Assembly (NCBI GenBank): GCA_046541515.1
Contig: JBKHDD010000021.1
Coordinates: 1 to 45,549, forward strand
Direction: 5' to 3'
DNA: 45,549 bases
Source: CAYFVR01 sp046541515
GTDB taxonomy: Bacteria > Desulfobacterota > Desulfobacteria > Desulfobacterales > Desulfococcaceae
Shown here: positions 1 through 6,872 of the stretch, piece by piece
How positions within the stretch are numbered: the first letter of the stretch is position 1
How the letters are laid out: each line of letters begins with the position of its first letter
Notes under the pieces: generated by a model
What the model was told of the DNA's origin: nothing
What the model saw: only the letters and a program-made list of their open reading frames with translations
Database searches by the model: none
Position numbers and translations under genes: made by a program

Positions 1-476
1 GCGCCCGCTGCGCCGAGTCCAAGCACTGGGAAAAGGGCGGCGACGGCGCCCTGGAGTTCGCCGACGCGGTCATCGACGCCTGCAAAGAGGGCAACGATTT
101 CGATTTCCTCTATCCGCTGGAAATGAAGCTGCGCGACCGCGTGGACGTCATCGCCAAGGAAGTGTACGGCGCCGACGGCGTGGACTGGTCCCCCGAGGCC
201 AACACCAAGGCCGAGATGCTGGAGAACGATCCCAAATACGCCGACTTCGCCACCATGATGGTCAAGACCCACCTGTCCCTGTCCCACGACCCGGTCAAGA
301 AGGGCGTGCCCAAGGGATGGCGGCTGCCCATCCGCGACGTGCTCATCTACTCCGGCGCAAAGTTCCTCTGCCCCTGCGCGGGAACCATCAGCCTGATGCC
401 GGGCACCAGCTCCAACCCGGCCTTCCGGCGAATCGACGTGGACACCGAGACCGGAAAGGTTTCCGGCCTGTTCTAA
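1..476 (+). CDS. fhs: Formate--tetrahydrofolate ligase, C-terminal part (5' end outside window)
   Basis: ATP-dependent ligation of formate to tetrahydrofolate, giving 10-formyl-THF for one-carbon metabolism in the cytoplasm. Only about the last 157 residues are present, read from base 3. The family C-terminus is recognisable: a KHW segment, then YGADGVDWSPEA, then KTHLSLSHDP, a PIRDVLIYSGA segment, a PLTGxIxxMPG-like segment reading CAGTISLMPG, and the closing GKVSGLF. The stop is followed by a strong intrinsic terminator, so this is the last gene of its transcript. The truncation is only the window edge. The identification rests on the C-terminal motifs and is firm; nothing can be said of the N-terminal P-loop. 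Confidence 0.93.
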   Translation, partial: ARCAESKHWEKGGDGALEFADAVIDACKEGNDFDFLYPLEMKLRDRVDVIAKEVYGADGVDWSPEANTKAEMLENDPKYADFATMMVKTHLSLSHDPVKKGVPKGWRLPIRDVLIYSGAKFLCPCAGTISLMPGTSSNPAFRRIDVDTETGKVSGLF

Positions 477-507
477 CCGCCGATTCCCGTTTGATTTGAA
501 GCGTTCG

Positions 508-540
508 GCCCGGAGGGTTTTCGCCCTCCGGGCTTTTTTT
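508..540 (+). terminator. Rho-independent terminator of fhs
   Basis: A perfect 10-bp stem (508-517 with 524-533, GCCCGGAGGG arm) with a TTTTCG loop is followed directly by seven T. It starts 31 bases after the fhs stop. Confidence 0.95.
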
Positions 541-635
541 GTGGGGACGGCGACGGGAGGAAACATGATCTTCCCTCTCTTCTTGTCCGCGGAACACGTC
601 GCCTCGGGCTTGGACTTGCATGGGCCAGGCGGAGT

Positions 636-664
636 TTGACACCCCGCCGGAAGTAGCCTACTCT
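636..664 (+). promoter_or_regulatory. Candidate sigma-70 promoter for the DUF2845 gene
   Basis: TTGACA at 636-641 and TACTCT at 659-664 are separated by 17 bases. The site lies about 130 bases upstream of the start at 795. It sits in the 318-base gap 477-794, which otherwise holds only the fhs terminator. I see no gene in that gap. Confidence 0.5.
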
Positions 665-794
665 CTTTTCCATGGCGAGGCGGATGGCCAAAGAGGAAAA
701 AAATCGGAAAAGATTAACGCCGACGGTTCCAGCGCCCATGGGTCCATGCCACACGGCCTGCCGGCGCCATGGCCCGGATCGGGGGGAACGATTT

Positions 795-1196
795 ATGCGA
801 AACCATATTTTGCTTCCGCTGTTGCTGGGAATCTGGATGGCCGCCAGCTTGTCGCCGCCTCCGGCCCATGCGCTTCGGTGCGGCGGGCGGGTCATCGAAA
901 TCGGCGGCAGCAAGGCGGAAATTCTGAACCATTGCGGAGAGCCGACCTGGGTGGAAAAACGGCCGGAAAAGCGGGTGGAACGCGGCTGCGTGGCCGGGCG
1001 GGAGTACCGGCGGCGGCATCGGGGCGGCAACCGCCACTTTCGACGGGACGGCTACGGCCGCGCCTACGACACTTGCGTCTACTACGTGGACATTGAGGAG
1101 TGGTTTTACAACTTCGGCCCGAGCCGGTTTACCCAAACGCTGATTTTCGAAAACAACCGGTTGGTGGAAATCATCGACGGCGGATATGGGTACTGA
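795..1196 (+). CDS. DUF2845 family secreted protein
   Basis: A 133-residue protein with a clear N-terminal signal peptide (hydrophobic LLPLLLGIWMAASL, cleavage near AHA-LRC around residue 26), so periplasmic or exported. The mature part starts LRCGGRVIEIGGSKAEIL and carries a NHCGEPTW segment and a C-terminal FTQTLIFENNRLVEI, the usual pattern of DUF2845. It is Cys-containing and Arg/Gly-rich in the middle. I chose ATG 795 because a GGGGGGAACG purine stretch lies just upstream and the signal peptide begins there; the frame stays open upstream to 672 but lacks a signal. Function is unknown. It stands alone between the fhs terminator and a broken thioesterase gene. Confidence 0.8.
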   Translation: MRNHILLPLLLGIWMAASLSPPPAHALRCGGRVIEIGGSKAEILNHCGEPTWVEKRPEKRVERGCVAGREYRRRHRGGNRHFRRDGYGRAYDTCVYYVDIEEWFYNFGPSRFTQTLIFENNRLVEIIDGGYGY

Positions 1197-1241
1197 AACC
1201 GAAAATCAACCGGAGCGAACCCGCGGGAGAACCGGAATCCC

Positions 1242-1731
1242 ATGAATATCCGGCGCCAAAGGCCAGATCTGGCGGCGCCGAACCGCTGGTCCGACAACAC
1301 CCTGGCGCGTCATTTGGACATCCGGCTTGCCGAAATCGGAGACGATTTTATCTCCGGAACCATGCCGGTGGATTCGCGCGCCCGCCGGCCTTTCGGAATG
1401 CGCCGCGGCGGAGCCTCCGCGGCCCTGGCGGAAACCTTGGGCGGCGTGGCCGCAAACCTCTGCGTGGCCCCCCAACCCATCGCTGCGTCGGGCTGTAAAT
1501 CAACGCCAACCACGTCCGCCCCGTTCGAAGCGGAACCGCGACCGGCGCGGCCCGCCCCTTCACATCGGCCGATCCACCCAGGTCTGGGGCATTCGAATTG
1601 CGGATGAAGACGGCCCGCTGGTCTGCGCATCCCGCCTGACCATGGCCGTGATCGGGACGAGCGGAGATTTGGCCCTCCCCCGATTCCGAAAACCGGCGCT
1701 CCCCTTCCGACGCCATCCTCCGTCGCGATGA
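1242..1731 (+). pseudogene. Hotdog-fold thioesterase (YdiI/MenI/PaaI-like), two frameshifts
   Basis: Read in one frame from 1242 the protein gives the N-terminal half of a YdiI/MenI-type thioesterase (LDIRLAEIGDDFISGTMPVD, then FGMRRGGASAALAETLGG with the expected acidic residue in ALAE). Near 1497-1499 the frame must step back one base to continue as INANHVRPVRSG. Near 1555-1558 it steps back again to continue as HIGRSTQVWGIRIADEDG and SRLTMAVI. Both shifts fit loss of one base in a short run (AAAA to AAA, CCCCC to CCCC). The family HGG is RGG here, a further sign of decay. The family hydrolyses acyl-CoA thioesters, for example DHNA-CoA or hydroxybenzoyl-CoA. As sequenced it cannot make a full protein, but assembly error remains possible. 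Confidence 0.8.
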
Positions 1732-1769
1732 AACCCTTGGCCGAGGGAGGAAAAGCTTGGAAGCCCGCC

Positions 1770-2954
1770 CTACCAATCGGCAACCTTTCCCATCTCATTG
1801 CGCGGAAGCCGTTCGCCAACGTCGAGCCGAGCGGGACGCTCCGGCGCGGAAAACCGTTCCGCGATCCATTGCCCAAGCTCCCGACGGATGTCTTCCGGCG
1901 GATTCCCCTTCATCGGAACGACAAAGGCTTTCAACCGGACCTCCCCGCGCTCTTCGAAAGGGCGAACGGCGCAATCCCGGACCCGCGGATGTACCCGCAG
2001 ACGCGCGGCCACCTCGTCGAGAATCACGTTGACCCCGCCAACAACCACCGCCCCGTCCCGCCGGCCCGCGGGCCGGAACGTGCGTTCGCCTTCCCATTCC
2101 AGGCGGTCGGGAACGGGAACCGCTTCGCCCTCTTTCCCGCCGGGTCCCGTCCGGACAAGAGACGCCTCGTCCCCTCGCCGCCAGAACTCCAGCAGCCGAA
2201 ACGGTTCTTCCAAAGAATCCCGCGTCCCGATTCCGCCGGTTTCCGACGAGCCGTAAATTTCGGTCATGCCGGTCAGACCGGATCCCAAAAGATCCCGGAC
2301 CACGCCCGGGTCGATCGGACCGGTGGAGGTCACGCCCCACACGTCTTCCGGCCAAACCGGGAGGGAAACGGACAGATAGCGCCAGACGGCGGGGAACCCC
2401 ACCAGCAGGTCCCCCGGCCGAAGGGCCTTCGAAAGAGCGCCCGCCCCCATCCGCCAGCCCTCCAGCACCGGCGCGTCCAATTTTTCCGGCAGCAATACCG
2501 AAAAAAGAAACCCATAGATATGGTGGGCGGGGGGGAAGGCCACGATCCGTCGGCGGTCGCCGAAATGTTCGGCGTGGGCCTCGACCTCCCGGGCCAGGAA
2601 CGCCGACGGATGACGGACCTTTTTGGGTTCCCCGGTGCTGCCGGAAGTGCGGAAAACGATCCCCTCGGGGTGGGCCTCCCAAGACCGAACCACCACGTCG
2701 ATCCACCGGTCCAAGGTCCGGTGGCGCAACAGGTTGTCTTCCAGCCCGGTTCGGTGAAGCTCGAACATCTCGTTGACCGCGCCGGCGATTTCCAGCGCCT
2801 CCAGAGAATCCATGGAAACCGGCGGCTCGTCCAGACGGTCGCCCGAAGCGAAATCCACCTCCAGCCGGGAAAGCTTCCTACGGGGCCCCAACCGGTCGGC
2901 AATCATATCCCGGAGAACGCGATGAACGTCTTCCGAACTCAGACGAAACGACAC
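1770..2954 (-). CDS. pcl: PYP-type 4-coumarate ligase with N-terminal carrier-like domain
   Basis: A 394-residue adenylate-forming enzyme that would activate p-coumaric acid for attachment to the chromophore Cys of photoactive yellow protein, encoded 11 bases upstream. Visible motifs: P-loop TSGSTGEPK (103-111), EIYGSSETGG (232-241), and the C-terminal LPRNEMGK with the catalytic-type Lys at 390. It is much shorter than plant-type 4CL (about 550) and matches the length of the PYP-associated subfamily. Residues 1-95 look like an acyl carrier protein, with MDSLEALEIAGAVNEMFEL and a possible phosphopantetheine Ser at 50. The start is GTG 2954; the ribosome site is weak, so coupling to PYP translation is likely. 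The gene ends facing the broken thioesterase gene. Activity and loading of Ser50 are inferences. Confidence 0.88.
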   Translation of the reverse strand: MSFRLSSEDVHRVLRDMIADRLGPRRKLSRLEVDFASGDRLDEPPVSMDSLEALEIAGAVNEMFELHRTGLEDNLLRHRTLDRWIDVVVRSWEAHPEGIVFRTSGSTGEPKKVRHPSAFLAREVEAHAEHFGDRRRIVAFPPAHHIYGFLFSVLLPEKLDAPVLEGWRMGAGALSKALRPGDLLVGFPAVWRYLSVSLPVWPEDVWGVTSTGPIDPGVVRDLLGSGLTGMTEIYGSSETGGIGTRDSLEEPFRLLEFWRRGDEASLVRTGPGGKEGEAVPVPDRLEWEGERTFRPAGRRDGAVVVGGVNVILDEVAARLRVHPRVRDCAVRPFEERGEVRLKAFVVPMKGNPPEDIRRELGQWIAERFSAPERPARLDVGERLPRNEMGKVADW

Positions 2955-2965
2955 GGGATGACCGC

Positions 2966-3349
2966 TCAGACGTCGACTCGCTTGACCAGAATCCAGAAGG
3001 TGTCGTCCGCCAACGCCTTTTTCATGTGCACCTTCACCTTGGTGGGCTTCATCTGGTAATCGTACACGTATTCGAACATGGCGCTGAGTTGGCCCTTCTC
3101 AACGCCCTCCTTGAAACGGCCGTAAAATTCGGGACTTTTGGTGCAAGGGGCGACTTCATCAAAAAAGTTCTTGCCGATCACATCCTCGGGCTTCCGGCCG
3201 GTGATATCTCCTTCCGCCTCGTTGTAAAACAATATCTTTCCGTTTTTATCCAACTGGATGGCCCCAAAGGCCAGTTCGTCCAGCTCCTTGTCCCTCATTC
3301 TCGCCAGGCGGTTTTCGATATCCTTTTCGTCGAACTTGATGATTTCCAT
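2966..3349 (-). CDS. pyp: Photoactive yellow protein (PYP), blue-light PAS photoreceptor
   Basis: A 127-residue PAS-fold protein that binds p-coumaric acid through a thioester and undergoes a blue-light photocycle. Numbering matches Halorhodospira halophila PYP without gaps through residue 100. Tyr42, Glu46, Thr50 and Arg52 (the segment YNEAEGDITGR), Cys69 in VAPCT, and Met100 in DYQMKP are all present, so the chromophore pocket is complete. The C-terminus is the typical KVKVHMKKAL...FVKRV-like segment. ATG 3349 is chosen because AAGGAGG lies 6-7 bases upstream; the frame is open further 5' without family similarity. The ligase gene follows at once, ubiG lies upstream. No lyase that would make p-coumarate from tyrosine is in the window. 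Likely role: light-sensing input, partner unknown. Confidence 0.97.
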   Translation of the reverse strand: MEIIKFDEKDIENRLARMRDKELDELAFGAIQLDKNGKILFYNEAEGDITGRKPEDVIGKNFFDEVAPCTKSPEFYGRFKEGVEKGQLSAMFEYVYDYQMKPTKVKVHMKKALADDTFWILVKRVDV

Positions 3350-3473
3350 CAAAACCTCCTTCATTTCAATTTGAATCGTGAACCCATTTCCGTTTCGTGG
3401 GAAAGGCGAAGATCGTCGGGCAAGGGAGATGCGGGAGGAAAGATCCAACGTCCGCCGAAAAGGCGGGCCCGGA

Positions 3474-4256
3474 TCACGGTTCTTCGAACGGCGCGACCAT
3501 CATCTGGCGGGTTCGGCCCTCGGCGCGGAAGGTTTGAGAATTTTCAAACGGGCCGTCTCCGACGCGTTGAAAGTGCATCAGATAATTAACGGAGGCATTC
3601 CGGGTCAGCGTGCCGCGCCGGGTGAACGGGTTGTAAAACATGCCGGAAAGGTCCTTCATGCCAAGGCCGGCGCCGCGGCCCCACCGGCGGATTTCTTCCG
3701 GGCGTACAAATCCGGCGTAATGGTGGGTACCCTTGGGCACCAGCCCCAAAACCCACTCCGCCATCATGATGACCAAAAAACCGGCCAGCGGGTTGCGGTT
3801 GATGGTGGCGAAGAAGACATCGCCACCGGGACGAACCAGGCTGGCGCAGGCGCGGATGAGCGAGCCGGGGTCGGGCACATGCTCCAGCAGTTCCATGCAG
3901 GCGACCACGTCGTACCCGCCGGGATTCTCCAAGGCGTGGGCCTCCGCGGAGGTCCTCCGGTAGTCGTTCCGAAAACCGCCGAGCCGCTGATGTTCCCGGG
4001 CCACGGCAACGGCCTCGGACGCCATGTCGATGCCGGTCACCCAAGCGCCGCGGGCCGCCAGACCTTCGCTGAGCAATCCGCCCCCACAGCCCACGTCCAA
4101 GACCGCCCGACCCTTCAAATGGGTCCGGTCGGCCACGTAATCGAGGCGGAGGGGATTGATGTCGTGCAGTGCGCGGAATTCGCCATCGGGGTCCCACCAG
4201 GCATGGGCGGCCGCGCCGAATCGCCGCACTTCGGCGAGATTAATATTTTGGGGCAT
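3474..4256 (-). CDS. ubiG: Ubiquinone O-methyltransferase UbiG
   Basis: A SAM-dependent O-methyltransferase of ubiquinone biosynthesis, 260 residues, acting on polyprenyl-catechol and demethylubiquinol intermediates. Signatures of UbiG are clear: WWDPDGEFRALHDINPLRL near residue 20, SAM motif VLDVGCGGGLLSE near 52-64, ACMELLEHVPDP near 120, FFATINRNP, the membrane-binding insert region with LGLVPKGTHHYAGFVRPEE, and YNPFTRR. It lies 124 bases upstream of pyp on the same strand. An upstream DUF4184 reading frame overlaps its first 142 bases. The ATG at 4256 has only a weak ribosome site. Presence of UbiG implies the organism makes ubiquinone. Confidence 0.92.
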   Translation of the reverse strand: MPQNINLAEVRRFGAAAHAWWDPDGEFRALHDINPLRLDYVADRTHLKGRAVLDVGCGGGLLSEGLAARGAWVTGIDMASEAVAVAREHQRLGGFRNDYRRTSAEAHALENPGGYDVVACMELLEHVPDPGSLIRACASLVRPGGDVFFATINRNPLAGFLVIMMAEWVLGLVPKGTHHYAGFVRPEEIRRWGRGAGLGMKDLSGMFYNPFTRRGTLTRNASVNYLMHFQRVGDGPFENSQTFRAEGRTRQMMVAPFEEP

Positions 4257-5182
4257 AATCGTGGATCATTTTCTGATGTTGGAAAAGATTTTTCGGCGGA
4301 AAACGACACCATCTCCCGGAAAAACACTTCTTTGCGCGGGAGGATAGGGCAAAGCCCCTTTGTCGTCAAACAAAAACCAGAGATACGGACGTCGCGCCGG
4401 CAGACCAGACGCGGCCGCTTCGCCTTGTGAAATCGCCAACCGACGCTGAAAGCCAGAAAAGCGGCCAGCAGAGCGGGTACGCCCATCAATACGGCGTCCC
4501 GGCCGAAATTCACCATGTCCAAGTTCGTCCGATTCCGGTATCCGGCGTAAACAACGGCAACCCAATTGGCGGCGAATATCATTCCGCCCAAAATGGCGTA
4601 GCGAAGGCGTGCCGGCATGGATGGAGGAAGGGGATCGGTGGTTACGGGGGCCTCCCGATACCACCAAACATAGGCGATAAAAAGAACAAGCATCCCCGCC
4701 AGACCGCCGCCGTGCTGGAGAAGCGCGTAGACCCGCAGAGGGCGTCCGCCGAACTCTCCCAGGGAAGCGGCCAGCACCGGGAATTTCAGGACCATCCAAC
4801 CATGACGGTGAGTCAGCGAATCCAGGAAAAGGTGGGACCAGACGCCCAAAAGCAGGGAGAGAATGACCAGACTCCAGCAAGTGAGAGAAGTCGGCCACCG
4901 GGTCTCCAGAAACGGTTTCAATCGCCGTTGATGACCTTCCGGTAAAAGGGAGGCCATTGGTTCTTTCAGCAAGCCGTGGAAGAGGAGAAACACCGCCAGG
5001 CCCGCCGGAAGGCAGAAGCGAAGAATTCCCCCGGGTGAATGGCCAAAGGTGACGTTGGTGGACAGGTGCAGAAAAGAATAAAAATCCGGCGCCATGCTGC
5101 CGATGACCGCCGCGGAAAACAGGAACGGCCGGGTTTTGCAGAGCGGAAGCACCAGGACGGGATGAGAGAAGGTGAAGGGCAT
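4115..5182 (-). CDS. DUF4184 family integral membrane protein
   Basis: The N-terminus MPFTFSHPVLVLPL and the following VIGSMAPDF are the hallmark of DUF4184, and GVWSHLFLDSLTHRHGW supplies the conserved His/Asp pattern. About six hydrophobic segments follow (for example TCWSLVILSLLLGVW and LVLFIAYVWW). Family members are usually about 240-270 residues. Here the frame stays open for 355, and the last hundred residues after GWRFHKAKRPR look non-native and run 142 bases into ubiG. A neighbouring frame ends at 4266, only ten bases before ubiG, so a frameshift near 4420 is possible. Function is unknown; similarity to metal-dependent membrane hydrolases has been suggested for the family. It follows the 5210-5644 gene by 27 bases. 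Confidence 0.78.
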   Translation of the reverse strand: MPFTFSHPVLVLPLCKTRPFLFSAAVIGSMAPDFYSFLHLSTNVTFGHSPGGILRFCLPAGLAVFLLFHGLLKEPMASLLPEGHQRRLKPFLETRWPTSLTCWSLVILSLLLGVWSHLFLDSLTHRHGWMVLKFPVLAASLGEFGGRPLRVYALLQHGGGLAGMLVLFIAYVWWYREAPVTTDPLPPSMPARLRYAILGGMIFAANWVAVVYAGYRNRTNLDMVNFGRDAVLMGVPALLAAFLAFSVGWRFHKAKRPRLVCRRDVRISGFCLTTKGLCPILPRKEVFFREMVSFSAEKSFPTSENDPRLCPKILISPKCGDSARPPMPGGTPMANSAHCTTSIPSASITWPTGPI

Positions 5183-5209
5183 GAGCGTGGCGTTCCGGGC
5201 GCCCGAGGA

Positions 5210-5644
5210 TCAGTGAATCGTTGGCTTCTTGTTCGGGTCGGGCGGAATGACCGCCTTGTCTCCGGGAATTCGGGGGGTGGAGAAGCGAACGTAGTGCATT
5301 CCGCCGGCCAGGGACATCGTTACGCCCGCCATGCCCTTGTCGATCTCCTCGAACAGAAAAAATCCCGCGATATGGCCATCCAGAAGGCAGCTGCCGTGAC
5401 AAAACCGTTCCCGCGGCAACCGGAAGACGAACATCGAGGAGACCTTGGCGTTATCGCCGAACAGCCGCCGGCCAAGCACGCCCATCAGTTGTTTCAAAAC
5501 GGTGTGCTTGGCCTTTTTCCCGGCGGCCGTAAACTCCGGATCGGCGGCGAGATGATCGAAAAAATAGTCGAAGGTTTTCCCAAAGTCCTCTTCGGTCTGG
5601 ACCATTTCCTTGAGGGCATTCAACTTTTCCGCATAGCGTTTCAT
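5210..5644 (-). CDS. Uncharacterised 144-residue protein
   Basis: Not recognised. No signal peptide or membrane segment. The N-terminal half is charged and probably helical (MKRYAEKLNALKEMVQTEED), and the second half reads like beta strands (SSMFVFRLPRERF, AGFFLFEEIDKGMAGVTMSL, HYVRFSTPRIPG). Two Cys are close together (CHGSC). ATG 5644 is chosen over 5656 because GAGGAG sits five bases before it. It heads the minus-strand run that continues with DUF4184, ubiG, pyp and the ligase, so it may be co-transcribed with them. The reading frame is clearly maintained next to confident genes, but no function can be assigned. Confidence 0.68.
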   Translation of the reverse strand: MKRYAEKLNALKEMVQTEEDFGKTFDYFFDHLAADPEFTAAGKKAKHTVLKQLMGVLGRRLFGDNAKVSSMFVFRLPRERFCHGSCLLDGHIAGFFLFEEIDKGMAGVTMSLAGGMHYVRFSTPRIPGDKAVIPPDPNKKPTIH

Positions 5645-5697
5645 GGCGCTCCTCAACCGGAAGAACCGCTGTCCAAAGGGTTTGCGGGGAATAATCG

Positions 5698-5726
5698 ACT
5701 ATGAAATGAAATCGGCGAAATTGCAA
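5698..5726 (-). promoter_or_regulatory. Candidate sigma-70 promoter for the 5644-1770 gene run
   Basis: On the minus strand TTGCAA (5726-5721) and CATAGT (5703-5698) are 17 bases apart, about 50 bases upstream of the start at 5644. Both boxes are imperfect. Confidence 0.4.
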
Positions 5727-5866
5727 GTTTCCGCTTAACTTCGCGACCGGAATTCAACCTTGACGAAAAAACACCCCTCGGTGTAGGTACTCGGAACTTT
5801 TTTGAATTCGTCGAAAAACCAACCCGGCCGCCGCCGGCCGTTTCCCCCGCAGTCGAGGATGCAACC

Positions 5867-6814
5867 GTGAAAATCATTACCGCTTCGGCGCCTTTCCAGC
5901 GCCTTCGGCTCTACTTCGCCCTCTCCCGCACCCCCCACGGCCTGATGGACATGACCACCCCCGCTTTCGCCGCCTGTCTGTGGCTGGGCGGATTTCCCTC
6001 GGCCGGCGTTATTCTGCTCGGACTGCTGACCGCTTTCGCGGGATATACCGCCGTGTATGCGCTGAACGATCTGGTGGACGTGCGGTTGGACCGGGAACGG
6101 CTGGCGGAAGCGACCGCCGAGGAACGAACCGAAGCGCCCGACCTGGACGCGGCGCTTGCCCGCCATCCGGTGGCGCAGGGGTTGCTCGGGTATGGCCAGG
6201 GATTGGCGTGGGCGTTGGGCTGGGGCGTGGCGGCGCTGCTGGGCGCGTGGCTGCTGAATCCGGTGTGCGCGCTGATTTTCCTGGGCGGATGCTTGCTGGA
6301 GGCCGCCTATTGCCTGCTCTTCCGGGTCAGCCCGTTGCGGACGCTGGTCAACGGCGTGGTCAAAACCCTCGGAGCGGTGGCGGCGGTTTACGCGGTGGAC
6401 CCGTCTCCGGACGGGCTCTTCCTGCTGGTACTGTTCGCCACCTTTTTCTTCTGGGAGATCGGCGGCCAGAACCTGCCCAACGACTGCTCCGACCGGGAGG
6501 AGGATTTGCGGCTGGGCGCAAGGACCTTCGCGGTGGAATACGGCTGGGAGATTTCGGCGTTCGCGGCCTTCGCGACGCTGCTGGCGGCGGTGTTTCTCGG
6601 CCTGGTCCTGCCCAGCCTGTCGGGAACGCCGGTCACCCTCCCCTTTTTCGTCGCGATAGCGATCATTGATGGCGTTTTGCTTTTGGGACCGGGGCTAAAA
6701 TTCTACCGGCGACAGACGCCGGAAGCCGCGATGTACCTGTTCAACCGGGCCAGTTATTTTCCGGCGACGCTGTTCGGGGCAACGTTACTTCAGTTGTGGA
6801 TCGCGGCGGGATAA
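5867..6814 (+). CDS. UbiA-family membrane prenyltransferase
   Basis: A 315-residue polytopic membrane enzyme of the UbiA superfamily, which joins a polyprenyl diphosphate to an aromatic or other acceptor. The first Mg-diphosphate motif is NDLVDVRLD (about residues 66-74) and the second is the region NLPNDCSDREEDLRLGART (about 203-221). Eight or so hydrophobic helices are visible. The acidic loop after the first motif (ERLAEATAEERTEAPDLD) is longer than usual. With ubiG nearby, a quinone-pathway role (4-hydroxybenzoate prenylation) is plausible, but UbiA relatives also serve menaquinone, haem and tetrapyrrole pathways. It is transcribed divergently from the 5210-5644 gene. The acceptor is not deducible here. 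Confidence 0.85.
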   Translation: MKIITASAPFQRLRLYFALSRTPHGLMDMTTPAFAACLWLGGFPSAGVILLGLLTAFAGYTAVYALNDLVDVRLDRERLAEATAEERTEAPDLDAALARHPVAQGLLGYGQGLAWALGWGVAALLGAWLLNPVCALIFLGGCLLEAAYCLLFRVSPLRTLVNGVVKTLGAVAAVYAVDPSPDGLFLLVLFATFFFWEIGGQNLPNDCSDREEDLRLGARTFAVEYGWEISAFAAFATLLAAVFLGLVLPSLSGTPVTLPFFVAIAIIDGVLLLGPGLKFYRRQTPEAAMYLFNRASYFPATLFGATLLQLWIAAG

Positions 6815-6872
6815 ACTTGGTTCCGCGCCAAACCGCAGGATTCCATTTCCAAAGGAGTGCGGGACGCGGACG

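Noticed and set aside
1728..3059. A 443-codon plus-strand frame opposite the ligase gene
   Set aside because: It is antisense to the confident ligase and PYP genes, is Pro/Arg-rich and has no family similarity, as expected for a shadow frame in GC-rich DNA.
3450..3468. A GC hairpin between ubiG and pyp as a terminator
   Set aside because: The seven-pair stem with one wobble has no T tract in the direction of transcription.
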